This document shows, one piece after another, positions 40,183 to 48,087 of a DNA stretch of 64,000 bases (position 1 is its first letter; the number at the start of each line of letters is the position of its first letter). Under the pieces are notes generated by a model that did no database searches, was not told the origin of the DNA, and saw only the letters and a list, made by a program, of their open reading frames with translations. The stretch is from Dyella solisilvae. Lineage in GTDB: Bacteria > Pseudomonadota > Gammaproteobacteria > Xanthomonadales > Rhodanobacteraceae. The stretch spans positions 124,001-188,000 of the forward strand of contig NZ_QQSY01000003.1 in assembly GCF_003351225.1 (NCBI RefSeq). The letters run 5' to 3'. The translations under genes and the position numbers were made by a program.

Positions 40183-41772
40183 ATGGCGCAACTGAAGAAA
40201 GTGCTGGTGGTGGGTGGTGGCACAGCCGGTTGGCTGGCGGCGTGCTATCTGGCGAAGGCGGTGAATGCGGTCGATCCGAACAGCGTGCAGGTGCACCTGG
40301 TGGAATCGGCCAACATCGGCCTGCTTGGCGTGGGCGAGGCGACTTTCCCGTCGATCCGCGGCACGCTCGCGGCCATCGGCCTGGACGAGCGCCGCTTTCT
40401 GGTGGGCGCCACCGCGACCTACAAGCAGGGCATTCATTACCGGCATTGGGTGCGCCCGCCGGGCACGCCGGGCGCCGATCATTTCTTCCATCCTTTCAGC
40501 ATGCCGAGCCAGCGGCCGGGTGGCCCCGAGTTGCTGCCGTACTGGCTGCTGGGCGCCGCGCCGGAAGGCGCGACGTTCGCCGACGCGGTGAGCATGCAGG
40601 CCAGGCTGGTGAAGCACGGCAAGGGGCCCAAGCGCACCAAGGACGCCGACTATCAGGGCCCGTTGAACCACGCCTTCCATTTCGACGCCGCCTATTTCGC
40701 CAAGGTGCTGGCCGAGCACGGCGAGCAGGTGCTGGGCGTCAAGCGCCATCTGGCGACGGTCGAGCGCACCGAGCTGGACGAGCAGGGCGCGATCGCGCGC
40801 GTGGTCACCAAGGAACTTGGTGAACTGACCGCCGACCTCTACGTCGATTGCACCGGGCTACGCGGCAGCCTCATCGGCGGCGTGATGAAGTCGCCGTTCC
40901 GCAGCCGGCGCGACGTGCTGTTCGCCGATCGCGCGGTGGCGATCCAGGTGCCGTACAAGCGGCCGGATACGCCGATTCCGCCCTATACGATTTCGACCGC
41001 GCAGGAGGCGGGCTGGGTCTGGGACATCGGCCTGCAGACCCGACGGGGCGCCGGCTACGTGTATTCCTCGCGCCACACCGACGCGGAGCGGGCCGAGCAT
41101 GTATTCCGCCAGTACCTTGGCGCCGCCGCCGACGGCATCCAGGCCACGCACATCAAGTTCGAGACCGGTTATCGCCCGGAGCACTGGCGCAAGAACTGCG
41201 TCGCCGTGGGACTGGCCGGTGGCTTCGTCGAGCCGCTGGAGTCCACCGGCATCGCCCTGGTCGAGCTGGGCACCTACCTGCTGACCCATCTGCTGCCGGG
41301 CGACACGCACGACATGGAACGCGCGGCGCGCCATTACAACGAGATGATGATCGCGCGCTACGACCGCATCATCGATTTCATCAAGATGCATTACTGCCTG
41401 AGCCAGCGCCGCGACTCCCAGTTCTGGATCGACAACACCGATCCGATCAGCATCCCGCAGACGCTGCAGGACAAGCTCGCGCTGTGGAAGCTGCGTCCGC
41501 CGCATCGCCTGGATTTTGTCAGCGACCTGGAGATGTTCATGGTCTCCAGCTGGCAGTACGTGCTTTACGGCATGGAGTTCCGCACGGACCTCGAGCCCAC
41601 GCGCCACCTGTACACGCGCACCGAAGAGGCGAAGCAGGAGTTCGCCAACATCCAGCAAGCCGCCAGCTACGCGCTCAATGACCTGCCCGACCACCGGGCG
41701 CTGGTGGAACAGATGTGCCGCGAGCACCAGGAGCGCGTTTCCGCCGCAGAGGCTCTGGAAGTGGTGGGCTGA
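40183..41772 (+). CDS. Flavin-dependent tryptophan-halogenase-family protein
   Basis: A 529-aa FADH2-dependent halogenase-like protein. The FAD motif GGGTAGW is at residues 11-17, GVGEATFPSI at 49-58, and the Lys that forms the chloramine in true halogenases is likely K81 (ATYKQGIHY). The WxWxIP signature that excludes monooxygenation is partly changed: here WVWDIGL. GLAGGFVEPLESTGI matches the family strongly. RBS AGGGAAC precedes the ATG at 40183. Proteins of this type sit beside TonB receptors in many Xanthomonadales and Caulobacterales carbohydrate loci; their substrate there is unknown. Confidence 0.9.
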   Translation: MAQLKKVLVVGGGTAGWLAACYLAKAVNAVDPNSVQVHLVESANIGLLGVGEATFPSIRGTLAAIGLDERRFLVGATATYKQGIHYRHWVRPPGTPGADHFFHPFSMPSQRPGGPELLPYWLLGAAPEGATFADAVSMQARLVKHGKGPKRTKDADYQGPLNHAFHFDAAYFAKVLAEHGEQVLGVKRHLATVERTELDEQGAIARVVTKELGELTADLYVDCTGLRGSLIGGVMKSPFRSRRDVLFADRAVAIQVPYKRPDTPIPPYTISTAQEAGWVWDIGLQTRRGAGYVYSSRHTDAERAEHVFRQYLGAAADGIQATHIKFETGYRPEHWRKNCVAVGLAGGFVEPLESTGIALVELGTYLLTHLLPGDTHDMERAARHYNEMMIARYDRIIDFIKMHYCLSQRRDSQFWIDNTDPISIPQTLQDKLALWKLRPPHRLDFVSDLEMFMVSSWQYVLYGMEFRTDLEPTRHLYTRTEEAKQEFANIQQAASYALNDLPDHRALVEQMCREHQERVSAAEALEVVG

Positions 41773-41826
41773 TCCGCTGGCTGCGGCGGTGGCGAGCGAA
41801 CTGCCCGCCATCGTCGCGGTTGGCCA

Positions 41827-42759
41827 TCAACGAACCGCGCAGTCGCCGCTGGCGAAGGCCACCGCGTCATGCGCGTGCAGGCTTTCGTGGTGCGCCACGC
41901 GAATGCGATAACTGGCGACACCTTGCATCGCGTCGAGCACCCGCCGCAGGCGGCGCGCGGCATCTTCGCAGAACATGAGGTTGCGACCGTTGGCCAGCGC
42001 AAAGGCCTGCTCGTCCTCGCGCTTGACGGCCGCCTGCACCGGCGTGCCCAGCGCCTGCTCGGCGCTGTCGATCAGGTTCAGCAGATGGAGCGCCGCCCCC
42101 TCGGCGAGCCGCACGCGAAGATGGGCTGTGCTGCGCTGGGCGTGCGGAGTGGCGAGGATGCCTTGTTCGTCGCCGAGCCAGGTCATGATGGTTGCCCGGT
42201 CCAATGGCCGGTCCGCCGGGAAATCCCTTGCAAACTGCTGCTGGATCAGTTGGCGCGACAGCGCCGCCGAAGCCGGGCAGGTCGAGGAGTAAACGACTTC
42301 GGCGCCAAGTTCGAGCGTGAATTCCGCGGGGCCCAGCGTGGCCTCGATCTCGACCGGATAGCAGCGCCAACCGTGGTGGCCGCTGCGCAGCGCGGCGCGA
42401 CGGACCGGAAACTCGAAGCGGATGCGAAGGCGAGCCCGGTCGGCAAGGCCAGCGTGTGATTGCACAAACGCCTGCAGCAGGCCCAGCAGCGTCGGCGGAT
42501 CGATGTTCTTTCCGCCGAGATGTTCGTCCAGCAGCAGATACAGACGCGACATGTGGATGCCGCGATGGCGGGCACGGGCGAGATTGACGAAGGCATCGAC
42601 CTTGGCGATGACGCGTTGCCTTTCGCCGTCGCCGGCATCAAGGCTCACCGGAAGGGCGATGCCTTCCATGCCCACCCAGTCGAGGTCGTCATGTGGATGC
42701 ACCACGGGCCCGATCGCCACATCGGGCAGCGGATGGACCGGCTGCTCACGGCCTTTCAT
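41827..42759 (-). CDS. folE2: GTP cyclohydrolase FolE2 (type IB)
   Basis: A 310-aa GCYH-IB enzyme that converts GTP to dihydroneopterin triphosphate in folate synthesis. Recognisable stretches are DWVGMEGIALPVSLDAGDG, then ARHRGIHMSRLYLLLDE, VEIEATLGPAEFTLELGAEV with YSSTCPASAALSRQ (metal/active-site Cys), and LATPHAQRSTAHLRVRL. FolE2 works with metals other than zinc and often substitutes for FolE under zinc limitation. No Zur-like AT-rich dyad is visible in the 67-bp gap to the protease gene upstream on the same strand. It may therefore be read through from the ECF operon. Confidence 0.93.
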   Translation of the reverse strand: MKGREQPVHPLPDVAIGPVVHPHDDLDWVGMEGIALPVSLDAGDGERQRVIAKVDAFVNLARARHRGIHMSRLYLLLDEHLGGKNIDPPTLLGLLQAFVQSHAGLADRARLRIRFEFPVRRAALRSGHHGWRCYPVEIEATLGPAEFTLELGAEVVYSSTCPASAALSRQLIQQQFARDFPADRPLDRATIMTWLGDEQGILATPHAQRSTAHLRVRLAEGAALHLLNLIDSAEQALGTPVQAAVKREDEQAFALANGRNLMFCEDAARRLRRVLDAMQGVASYRIRVAHHESLHAHDAVAFASGDCAVR

Positions 42760-42826
42760 GAAATGCCCCGCGAGTGCGCGCAGGCAAGCGCGGCCTGATC
42801 CGTCGGGTGCGGCAGGTCCACGCGCA

Positions 42827-44128
42827 TCAGTGCGCAGCCAGCTGTTGGGCGCGCAGCGCCGTCACGGCCGAGGCGGCGTTGACCTCCTCGACGCCATGGG
42901 TTGATCCACTGCTGCGTTGCAGGAGTTCGTTGACCTTGGCGCCGTCCAGACGTGGCGCGATGGCCAGCAGCAGGGCGGCGATGCCGCTGACATGTGCGGC
43001 TGCCATCGACGATCCCGAGGTGAAGTCGTAACCGCCGCCCGGCTGCGTAGTGAGGATGTCCTTGCCCGGGGCGCTGAGCATGCCCGGCGTCGCCGCCGGG
43101 CCGCCGCTGGCGCCCACCACGATGACGCCCGGCAAGGCGCTGGGGAAGCCGATGCCGTTGCCCTTCGGCGGCAGCGCCGCCACCACGATGCGACCCTGCT
43201 GCAGCAACTGGGCAAGCAGGCGGTTGAGCAGCGGATCGGCGGGACCGCCGAGGCTGAGGTTGATGATGCGCGCGTCGGTGTCCATCACCGCAGCCAGCGC
43301 CTTGGCCAGCGTGAAGGAGTTGCAGTGCGCGCCGTCGCCAGGCGCTCGGGCGTACCAGCACGCCTTGTAGATGCTCAGCTCGGCGTGGGGCGCCATGCCG
43401 ACGATGCCCTGATGGTTGTCGCCCTCGGCGGTGATGATGCCGGCGACTTCCGTGCCATGGCTGTCGCGGTTGAAGGCCGCCACGTCGTCGTCGACAAGGT
43501 TGCGTGCTTCGCGGATGTTGTCCCTGAGGTCGGGATGCATCATGTCCACGCCGGTGTCGATGATGGCGACGTGGACGCCGGCGCCCTGGCTGAAGTGGTG
43601 CGCCAGGGCCGCATCGGTTTCGACGAAGCCACGCTGCAGCTCAGCGTAAGGATCGTTGTAGTGATGGGCATCCCGGGCGGCGTCGCTGTAGACCTTATAG
43701 TCCTGCAGCGGTTGCGCGAGCTGCACGCGTTCGTCTCGGGACAGCGTTGCCAGCATTGCATCGCGACTCATGCCGGGGGGCGGCTCCAGCACGATGCAGT
43801 AGAGGTCCAGGGTCTTGATCGGCCAGCCGGTGACCTCGTGGATGCCATAGCGCGACTTCAGCGCGTCGAGCGTCGAGATCGCGCGCTGGCTGGCGCCGTA
43901 GTGGCCGGCCGATGCATAGCCGACGAGGTTGGAGCCCGCGTGCATGGCCGGTGGATCCATCGGGTTGGCTACCGCCAGCACGATGTCGCGTGAGGTGTCC
44001 ATCGCCGCTACGTCGACCGTCGGCCCCTGCGTTGCCGAAACGCTCGGCGCCGTGGGACGAGCCGGGGCGCACGCGCCAAGCGTGGCCATCACCATCATCA
44101 GGCTGAGGATGGTCAGGATGCGCTTCAT
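42827..44128 (-). CDS. Subtilisin-like (S8) serine protease lipoprotein
   Basis: A 433-aa exported protease. The lipobox TLGAC puts the lipidated Cys at residue 20. Residues about 83-141 look like an inhibitor-I9-type propeptide (helix-strand-helix-strand, ending VQLAQPL). The S8 domain has the triad D191 (AIIDTGVD), H224 (SHGTEVAG) and S374 (GSSMAAAHVSG), with N324 as likely oxyanion-hole residue within VVAALPPKGNG, an unusual loop. The ATGA overlap couples it to the anti-sigma gene. It is therefore probably part of the sigma/anti-sigma sensory circuit or its main output. Confidence 0.92.
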   Translation of the reverse strand: MKRILTILSLMMVMATLGACAPARPTAPSVSATQGPTVDVAAMDTSRDIVLAVANPMDPPAMHAGSNLVGYASAGHYGASQRAISTLDALKSRYGIHEVTGWPIKTLDLYCIVLEPPPGMSRDAMLATLSRDERVQLAQPLQDYKVYSDAARDAHHYNDPYAELQRGFVETDAALAHHFSQGAGVHVAIIDTGVDMMHPDLRDNIREARNLVDDDVAAFNRDSHGTEVAGIITAEGDNHQGIVGMAPHAELSIYKACWYARAPGDGAHCNSFTLAKALAAVMDTDARIINLSLGGPADPLLNRLLAQLLQQGRIVVAALPPKGNGIGFPSALPGVIVVGASGGPAATPGMLSAPGKDILTTQPGGGYDFTSGSSMAAAHVSGIAALLLAIAPRLDGAKVNELLQRSSGSTHGVEEVNAASAVTALRAQQLAAH

Positions 44129-44760
44129 GGGGCCGCGGCGACGGGCTCGGCCAGGCGTATGCCTTGGGTGGTGCGCAGCTTCTGCAGCGTGTCGCGCGGC
44201 GAAAGTGACGTATCGACGGATACGACGGTGTAGGCGCCCACGTCATTGGGGCCGCCCACGACCTGCAGGTGCATGGTATGCAGCAGGGAGTTCCAGTCGG
44301 ACAGACGCATGCTCTCGTCCGGCACCACGTGGATCGCCCCCACGGGCGCTGCCGGGTTCGCCTGGCTCAGCGTGTGATAGACGGGAACCGCGTTTTGCGA
44401 CCACAGTTTGACGCCGAGCACGCCGATGCCGAGCGCCTGCACCAGCACGGCGGCCACCAGCGTGCGGGTGATCCAGCCCGTCGCACGTGCGCGCTGCGAG
44501 GTTTCCTGCGCATCCGGCGCATCGATGCGCGCCAACAGGCGTCGCAGTCCGGCGTCCGGATTGAGCGGAATGTCTGGCGGCAGGGTCAGCGCCATGCGCA
44601 GCCGGCTCTGCTGTTCGAATTCGCTGCGGCACGACTCGCATTGCGTGAGGTGACTCGTCAGCCATTCGTCCTCGGCTGGCGAGACGCGATTCTGCAGCGC
44701 CCAAGGCATGACCTCCCACGAGCGGGCGCAATCCTTGCCGAGATCCGATGGAGGCTTCAT
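44125..44760 (-). CDS. Membrane anti-sigma factor (zinc-finger type) with propeptide-like C-terminus
   Basis: A 211-aa predicted anti-sigma factor for the ECF sigma encoded just before it. The N-terminal cytoplasmic anti-sigma domain has the HX3CX2C zinc motif at H37, C41 and C44 (LTSHLTQCESCRSEF). One membrane helix spans about residues 99-119. The extracytoplasmic part (120-211) includes residues 153-207, whose pattern SPRDTLQKLRTTQGIRLAEP resembles the propeptide-like region of the neighbouring S8 protease. The start at 44760 overlaps the sigma stop (ATGA). The similarity is my reading and has not been computed. Confidence 0.85.
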   Translation of the reverse strand: MKPPSDLGKDCARSWEVMPWALQNRVSPAEDEWLTSHLTQCESCRSEFEQQSRLRMALTLPPDIPLNPDAGLRRLLARIDAPDAQETSQRARATGWITRTLVAAVLVQALGIGVLGVKLWSQNAVPVYHTLSQANPAAPVGAIHVVPDESMRLSDWNSLLHTMHLQVVGGPNDVGAYTVVSVDTSLSPRDTLQKLRTTQGIRLAEPVAAAP

Positions 44761-45341
44761 GGCATGCTCTCCTTCTGCCTGACTGGTTCGCCGGCCAGCG
44801 CTGGCAGTGTGTTGCGTAGCTTGACCCTCGCATGGAACAGGCGCGCCTTCACCGTGCCGACAGGGCACTGCATGATGATCGCGACATCGTCCAGGGTATG
44901 TCCCAGGCCGTAGACCAGCTCGATGACCAGCCGCTGGTCCGCGGTAAGGCGGTTGAGTCCCTTGGCCAGCCAGTCGCGCAGCTCGCGATCCTCGTCGGGG
45001 TCGTGGGCATGGAATCGATCGAGCACCAGCACGTCGTCTTCGACCGGCTCATCGCCATGCTGGCGCAGCGCCTTCAGCCCGCACCGGTACGCAATGCCGA
45101 TGATCCAGGTGGACACGCGCGAATCACCGTGGAAGCTGCCTGCCTTCTGCCAGGCGATCCAGAAACAGTCGTTGACGACCTCCTCGATGACGTCGGAGCG
45201 TCGGGTCAGGCGCGCCAGAAAGCGGGAAAGCCTGCCGTAGTAGCTGCGGTACAGCACGGCAAGCGCGGTCCGATCGCCTACGGCCATGCGCTGCAGCAGC
45301 ATGCGGTCGGTCGCATCCGAATCGATGTCGGCGTCGTTCAT
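44757..45341 (-). CDS. ECF-type RNA polymerase sigma factor
   Basis: A 194-aa sigma-70 family factor with only regions 2 and 4. Region 2 runs from about residue 25 (ALYRSYYGRLSRFLARLTRR, then EEVVNDCFWIAWQKAGSFHG and VSTWIIGIAYR). Region 4 has RLTADQRLVIELVYGLGHTL and the helix-turn-helix TLDDVAIIMQCPVGTVKARL. It is the first of three ATGA-coupled genes (sigma, anti-sigma, protease). The operon may be autoregulated, but no ECF-type promoter could be assigned in the 70-bp gap upstream. Confidence 0.93.
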   Translation of the reverse strand: MNDADIDSDATDRMLLQRMAVGDRTALAVLYRSYYGRLSRFLARLTRRSDVIEEVVNDCFWIAWQKAGSFHGDSRVSTWIIGIAYRCGLKALRQHGDEPVEDDVLVLDRFHAHDPDEDRELRDWLAKGLNRLTADQRLVIELVYGLGHTLDDVAIIMQCPVGTVKARLFHARVKLRNTLPALAGEPVRQKESMP

Positions 45342-45411
45342 GACCGTCTCGAGAGGCTGGGGCTTGCTGGGTTAATGCCCTGAAGAGGGAAAAAGGTTGT
45401 ACCTATCTGGC

Positions 45412-46296
45412 CTAGAACGCCCACGAAATCGTACCGAGCCAGGGCGCGGTCTCCAGGCTGCCGGGGGGCTGGGGCAGTCCATCGGTCACGATGCGGTCCA
45501 GTTCGACGCGCCAGGGACCCTGGCTCCACGCCAGGCCGGCGTGCCCGTAGCGGTAAGGCTTGGTGCTGGGTTGCGCGTAGTAGTACGCATAGCCGCTGCC
45601 GTCGTAGCCCTTGCCGATTTCGTAGGAAGTTGCGTTGGTGGCGCCGTAGGTCATCGGGGAGGGTTGGGCGACGCCGACACCGGCCGAGAGCGACAGCCGC
45701 CACGGCAAGGGCCAGTGAAAGCCCAGGTCGATGGCGCCGCGCAGGCGATGGTCCTGGCCGTCGACCGGGTAGATGGCGGACAGGCCGAGCGTGAGCACGT
45801 CCCGGTACGACCAGCCCAGCCCGGCTTCCGCGCGCGAGAACGCCTGGCGCTGCTCGGCGCTGGGGTAGTGGTAATAGATGAGGTTGGCCTGCATCTGCCA
45901 GTCCGGCGACAACGACCAGTAGCGCGACGCCTGCGCAAGCGCCTCGACCAGTTGGCCGGGCGAGCGCGCCTCGACGCCGGCGGACGCGCCCAGCGTCCAA
46001 CCCGGCGCGAAGGTCCAGGACGCAGCACCCTGCAGGATGGGCGTGTTCGGCGTGATCGCCTGGCCACGATCCACCAACTGCGAACTGAGCGCGAGCGTAC
46101 CGGTCACCGCGGACTGGGCGTGACTCACGCCGGGCCAGCAAGCGCCGATGGCGAACGGGACGCAAGCCAGGCTGGCGCGAAGGCACGCCCGTTTTTGCTT
46201 GACTGCCTTTGGCCGCGGTGTGACCACACCACCACGATCGACGCGCGCACTGTCGTGCGTGCATGGATCGGCTGCCTTGGACATGTCAGTCACCAT
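45412..46296 (-). CDS. Exported outer-membrane beta-barrel protein, TorF-like
   Basis: A protein of about 294 aa (the ATG at 46284 would give 290) with a long arginine/lysine-rich N-terminal region before a hydrophobic signal (ACLRASLACVPFAIGACW, then SHAQS). The rest has alternating barrel-type strands: TLALSSQLVDRGQAITPNTP, WTFAPGWTLGASAGV, YWSLSPDWQMQANLIYYHYP and the last strand APWLGTISWAF with terminal Phe. The SSQLVDRG...P.LQG pattern resembles the TorF family of putative porins. It lies 70 bp upstream of the sigma gene on the same strand. Start and function are uncertain. Confidence 0.65.
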   Translation of the reverse strand: MVTDMSKAADPCTHDSARVDRGGVVTPRPKAVKQKRACLRASLACVPFAIGACWPGVSHAQSAVTGTLALSSQLVDRGQAITPNTPILQGAASWTFAPGWTLGASAGVEARSPGQLVEALAQASRYWSLSPDWQMQANLIYYHYPSAEQRQAFSRAEAGLGWSYRDVLTLGLSAIYPVDGQDHRLRGAIDLGFHWPLPWRLSLSAGVGVAQPSPMTYGATNATSYEIGKGYDGSGYAYYYAQPSTKPYRYGHAGLAWSQGPWRVELDRIVTDGLPQPPGSLETAPWLGTISWAF

Positions 46297-46940
46297 CGCC
46301 CTCGACGTAAAGGCATGCGTGGCCAGGGTCGCAGGTCGCCCTTCAACCTGCTCACGGCTTGTTGCGCGGCATCGACGCATAGCCAAGGCTCCGCTTTGCC
46401 GGCGAGAGCGCCGGAACATGGTCGGGAATTCTATACAGCAAATCTGGTTTGCTGGATGCGCCCGGTGCGGCATGTCCAGAAGGCTAACTTGCCCGTGCGG
46501 GTGCTCGCGGTCGTTGAGGCGCCTGTCATCCACGCGGGCGCAGGGATTGGCCAGCCAGGCCGACGATGCCGAACATGCTTGATGAACGTGTAAAGGACCG
46601 GCGCACCGGCCGCCGGCAGCCCCGAACCGAGTGCAGCGCCAATTTTTTCAATCCCCCGTTAAACCAATGTCTGCGCAAACGGCACGCACGGAGTGTCATG
46701 CGCATGCAAGTCGTCAGTTCCATTCCGGCGGGCCAACGGGCTATGGGCCTTGCCAGATATTTGCAGGAAATCCGTAAGCGCGAATGGCAGGCGCCTTTCC
46801 CATAGCTCCAAACGGTTGTAGAGCTCCAGGCGCAAGAGTTCTGGATGAGCTCTTGTCTTTCTGTCAGGCGCAGGGATGCGCGCGACGATCGATGGCCGGC
46901 CGTTCCTCCGGGGATGTCCGGACGATGACGCGGGAGAGCC
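46297..46940. other. Intergenic region between the barrel gene and the cytochrome operon
   Basis: No gene is supported in these 644 bp. The right part should hold the promoter of the cytochrome operon. A terminator-like hairpin lies at 46833-46860 with no gene before it, which leaves room for a small RNA or a transcribed leader. No sigma-54 or clear sigma-70 promoter could be assigned. Confidence 0.5.
46833..46860 (+). terminator. Orphan terminator-like hairpin upstream of the cytochrome operon
   Basis: CAAGAGTTC pairs with TGAGCTCTTG (9 bp with one G-T wobble) around a 5-nt loop and is followed by TCTTT. It ends about 80 bp before the cytochrome start, on the same strand. It could end a small RNA or act as an attenuator. 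Confidence 0.4.
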
Positions 46941-48062
46941 ATGCGTACGTTTCGGGAGTCGCTCGCGGTTCTATGGATACACGTATTCGTGGCTGTCGCA
47001 CTCATGGCCATGAACCCCGCGGTGCTGGCCCAACAGGAGCCACCGAAGAACGGAGATGGCGCAAAGCTTACGCAGAGCGACATTGAGCGCATGCTTCCAC
47101 CGACCGACATGGGCGCCGGAGTTCATGCGGCAAACGATGCGTCTCTCTCGCCTGCGTCGATGAATACGGGGCCGGCCACTCCCTTCGATGCGGCGCGCAT
47201 CCCCGTCAATCCGGCGGCGCCCAACGCCCAGGCGATAGGCGCCAAGACCTGCAGCGCATGTCATTCGCTGGAGGATATCCACGCTTCGCATGCCATCCAC
47301 GTGCAGTCGTTCCAGGTGGGCGCAGCGAACACAGGGCCGCAGGCGGCGTGTGAGGCATGTCATGGCCCAGGCTCCGATCATGCAAAGAACCCGGCCGCCA
47401 GGGGCTCCATCATTGCCTTTACCCACGGTAGCGCAAGCACGCCGGAGACACAGGCGACCGTGTGCCTCGGCTGCCACGCCGGTGGCGCCAGGCAACACTG
47501 GCTGGGATCCGTACACGAGTCGCGCGGGCTGTCATGTACCGACTGCCATAACCCGATGGTGCGCAATTCCCCGGAAGGCGCTCTGGCCAAGTCATCGATC
47601 AACCAGGTTTGCGCCACCTGCCACCAGGACATCCTGGTCAAGTTCAATCGACGCTCGCACATGCCGCTTCCTGAAGGGCAGATGGCATGCACCGATTGCC
47701 ACAATCCCCATGGTTCCATCACCAAGCCGCTGCTCAAGACCGACACGGTCAACGACACCTGCTACTCGTGTCATGCAGAGAAGCGCGGGCCCTTCATCTT
47801 TGAGCACGCGCCGGTGCGTGAGAACTGCCTGAATTGCCACGATCCCCATGGATCGAACCAGCAAACGCTGTTGGTGTTGCCGATGCCGATGCTGTGCCAG
47901 CAATGCCACACCATGAACGGTCACCCCAACGACTTGCAAACCCGGCAGAGCATGCGCAACGGACTGACACCCGACGAACGACTGATGGGTCGAGCCTGCG
48001 TGACCTGTCACTCGAACATACACGGCTCCAACAACCCCAGTGGAGCCATGTTCCACCAATAG
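46941..48062 (+). CDS. Decaheme c-type cytochrome, MtrA/DmsE/PioA family
   Basis: A 373-aa periplasmic multiheme cytochrome. The signal peptide ends near residue 30 (NPAVLAQ). Ten CXXCH heme sites start at residues 104, 137, 175, 199, 224, 250, 274, 296, 319 and 353. The CTDCHNP(H/M) and FEHAPV.ENCLNCHDPHGSN stretches are signatures of the MtrA/DmsE family, which is threaded into an MtrB-type barrel to carry electrons across the outer membrane. The 70 residues before the first heme are longer than in MtrA but shorter than in PioA. GGGAGAG precedes the ATG. The barrel gene follows after 25 bp. Confidence 0.93.
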   Translation: MRTFRESLAVLWIHVFVAVALMAMNPAVLAQQEPPKNGDGAKLTQSDIERMLPPTDMGAGVHAANDASLSPASMNTGPATPFDAARIPVNPAAPNAQAIGAKTCSACHSLEDIHASHAIHVQSFQVGAANTGPQAACEACHGPGSDHAKNPAARGSIIAFTHGSASTPETQATVCLGCHAGGARQHWLGSVHESRGLSCTDCHNPMVRNSPEGALAKSSINQVCATCHQDILVKFNRRSHMPLPEGQMACTDCHNPHGSITKPLLKTDTVNDTCYSCHAEKRGPFIFEHAPVRENCLNCHDPHGSNQQTLLVLPMPMLCQQCHTMNGHPNDLQTRQSMRNGLTPDERLMGRACVTCHSNIHGSNNPSGAMFHQ

Positions 48063-48087
48063 CGAGCGGCTGAGCGAGGAGGCAGCG

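Noticed and set aside
46741-46775. Possible sigma-54 promoter before the cytochrome operon
   Set aside because: The TTGC(A) half is present but the GG at the required 10-bp distance is missing.
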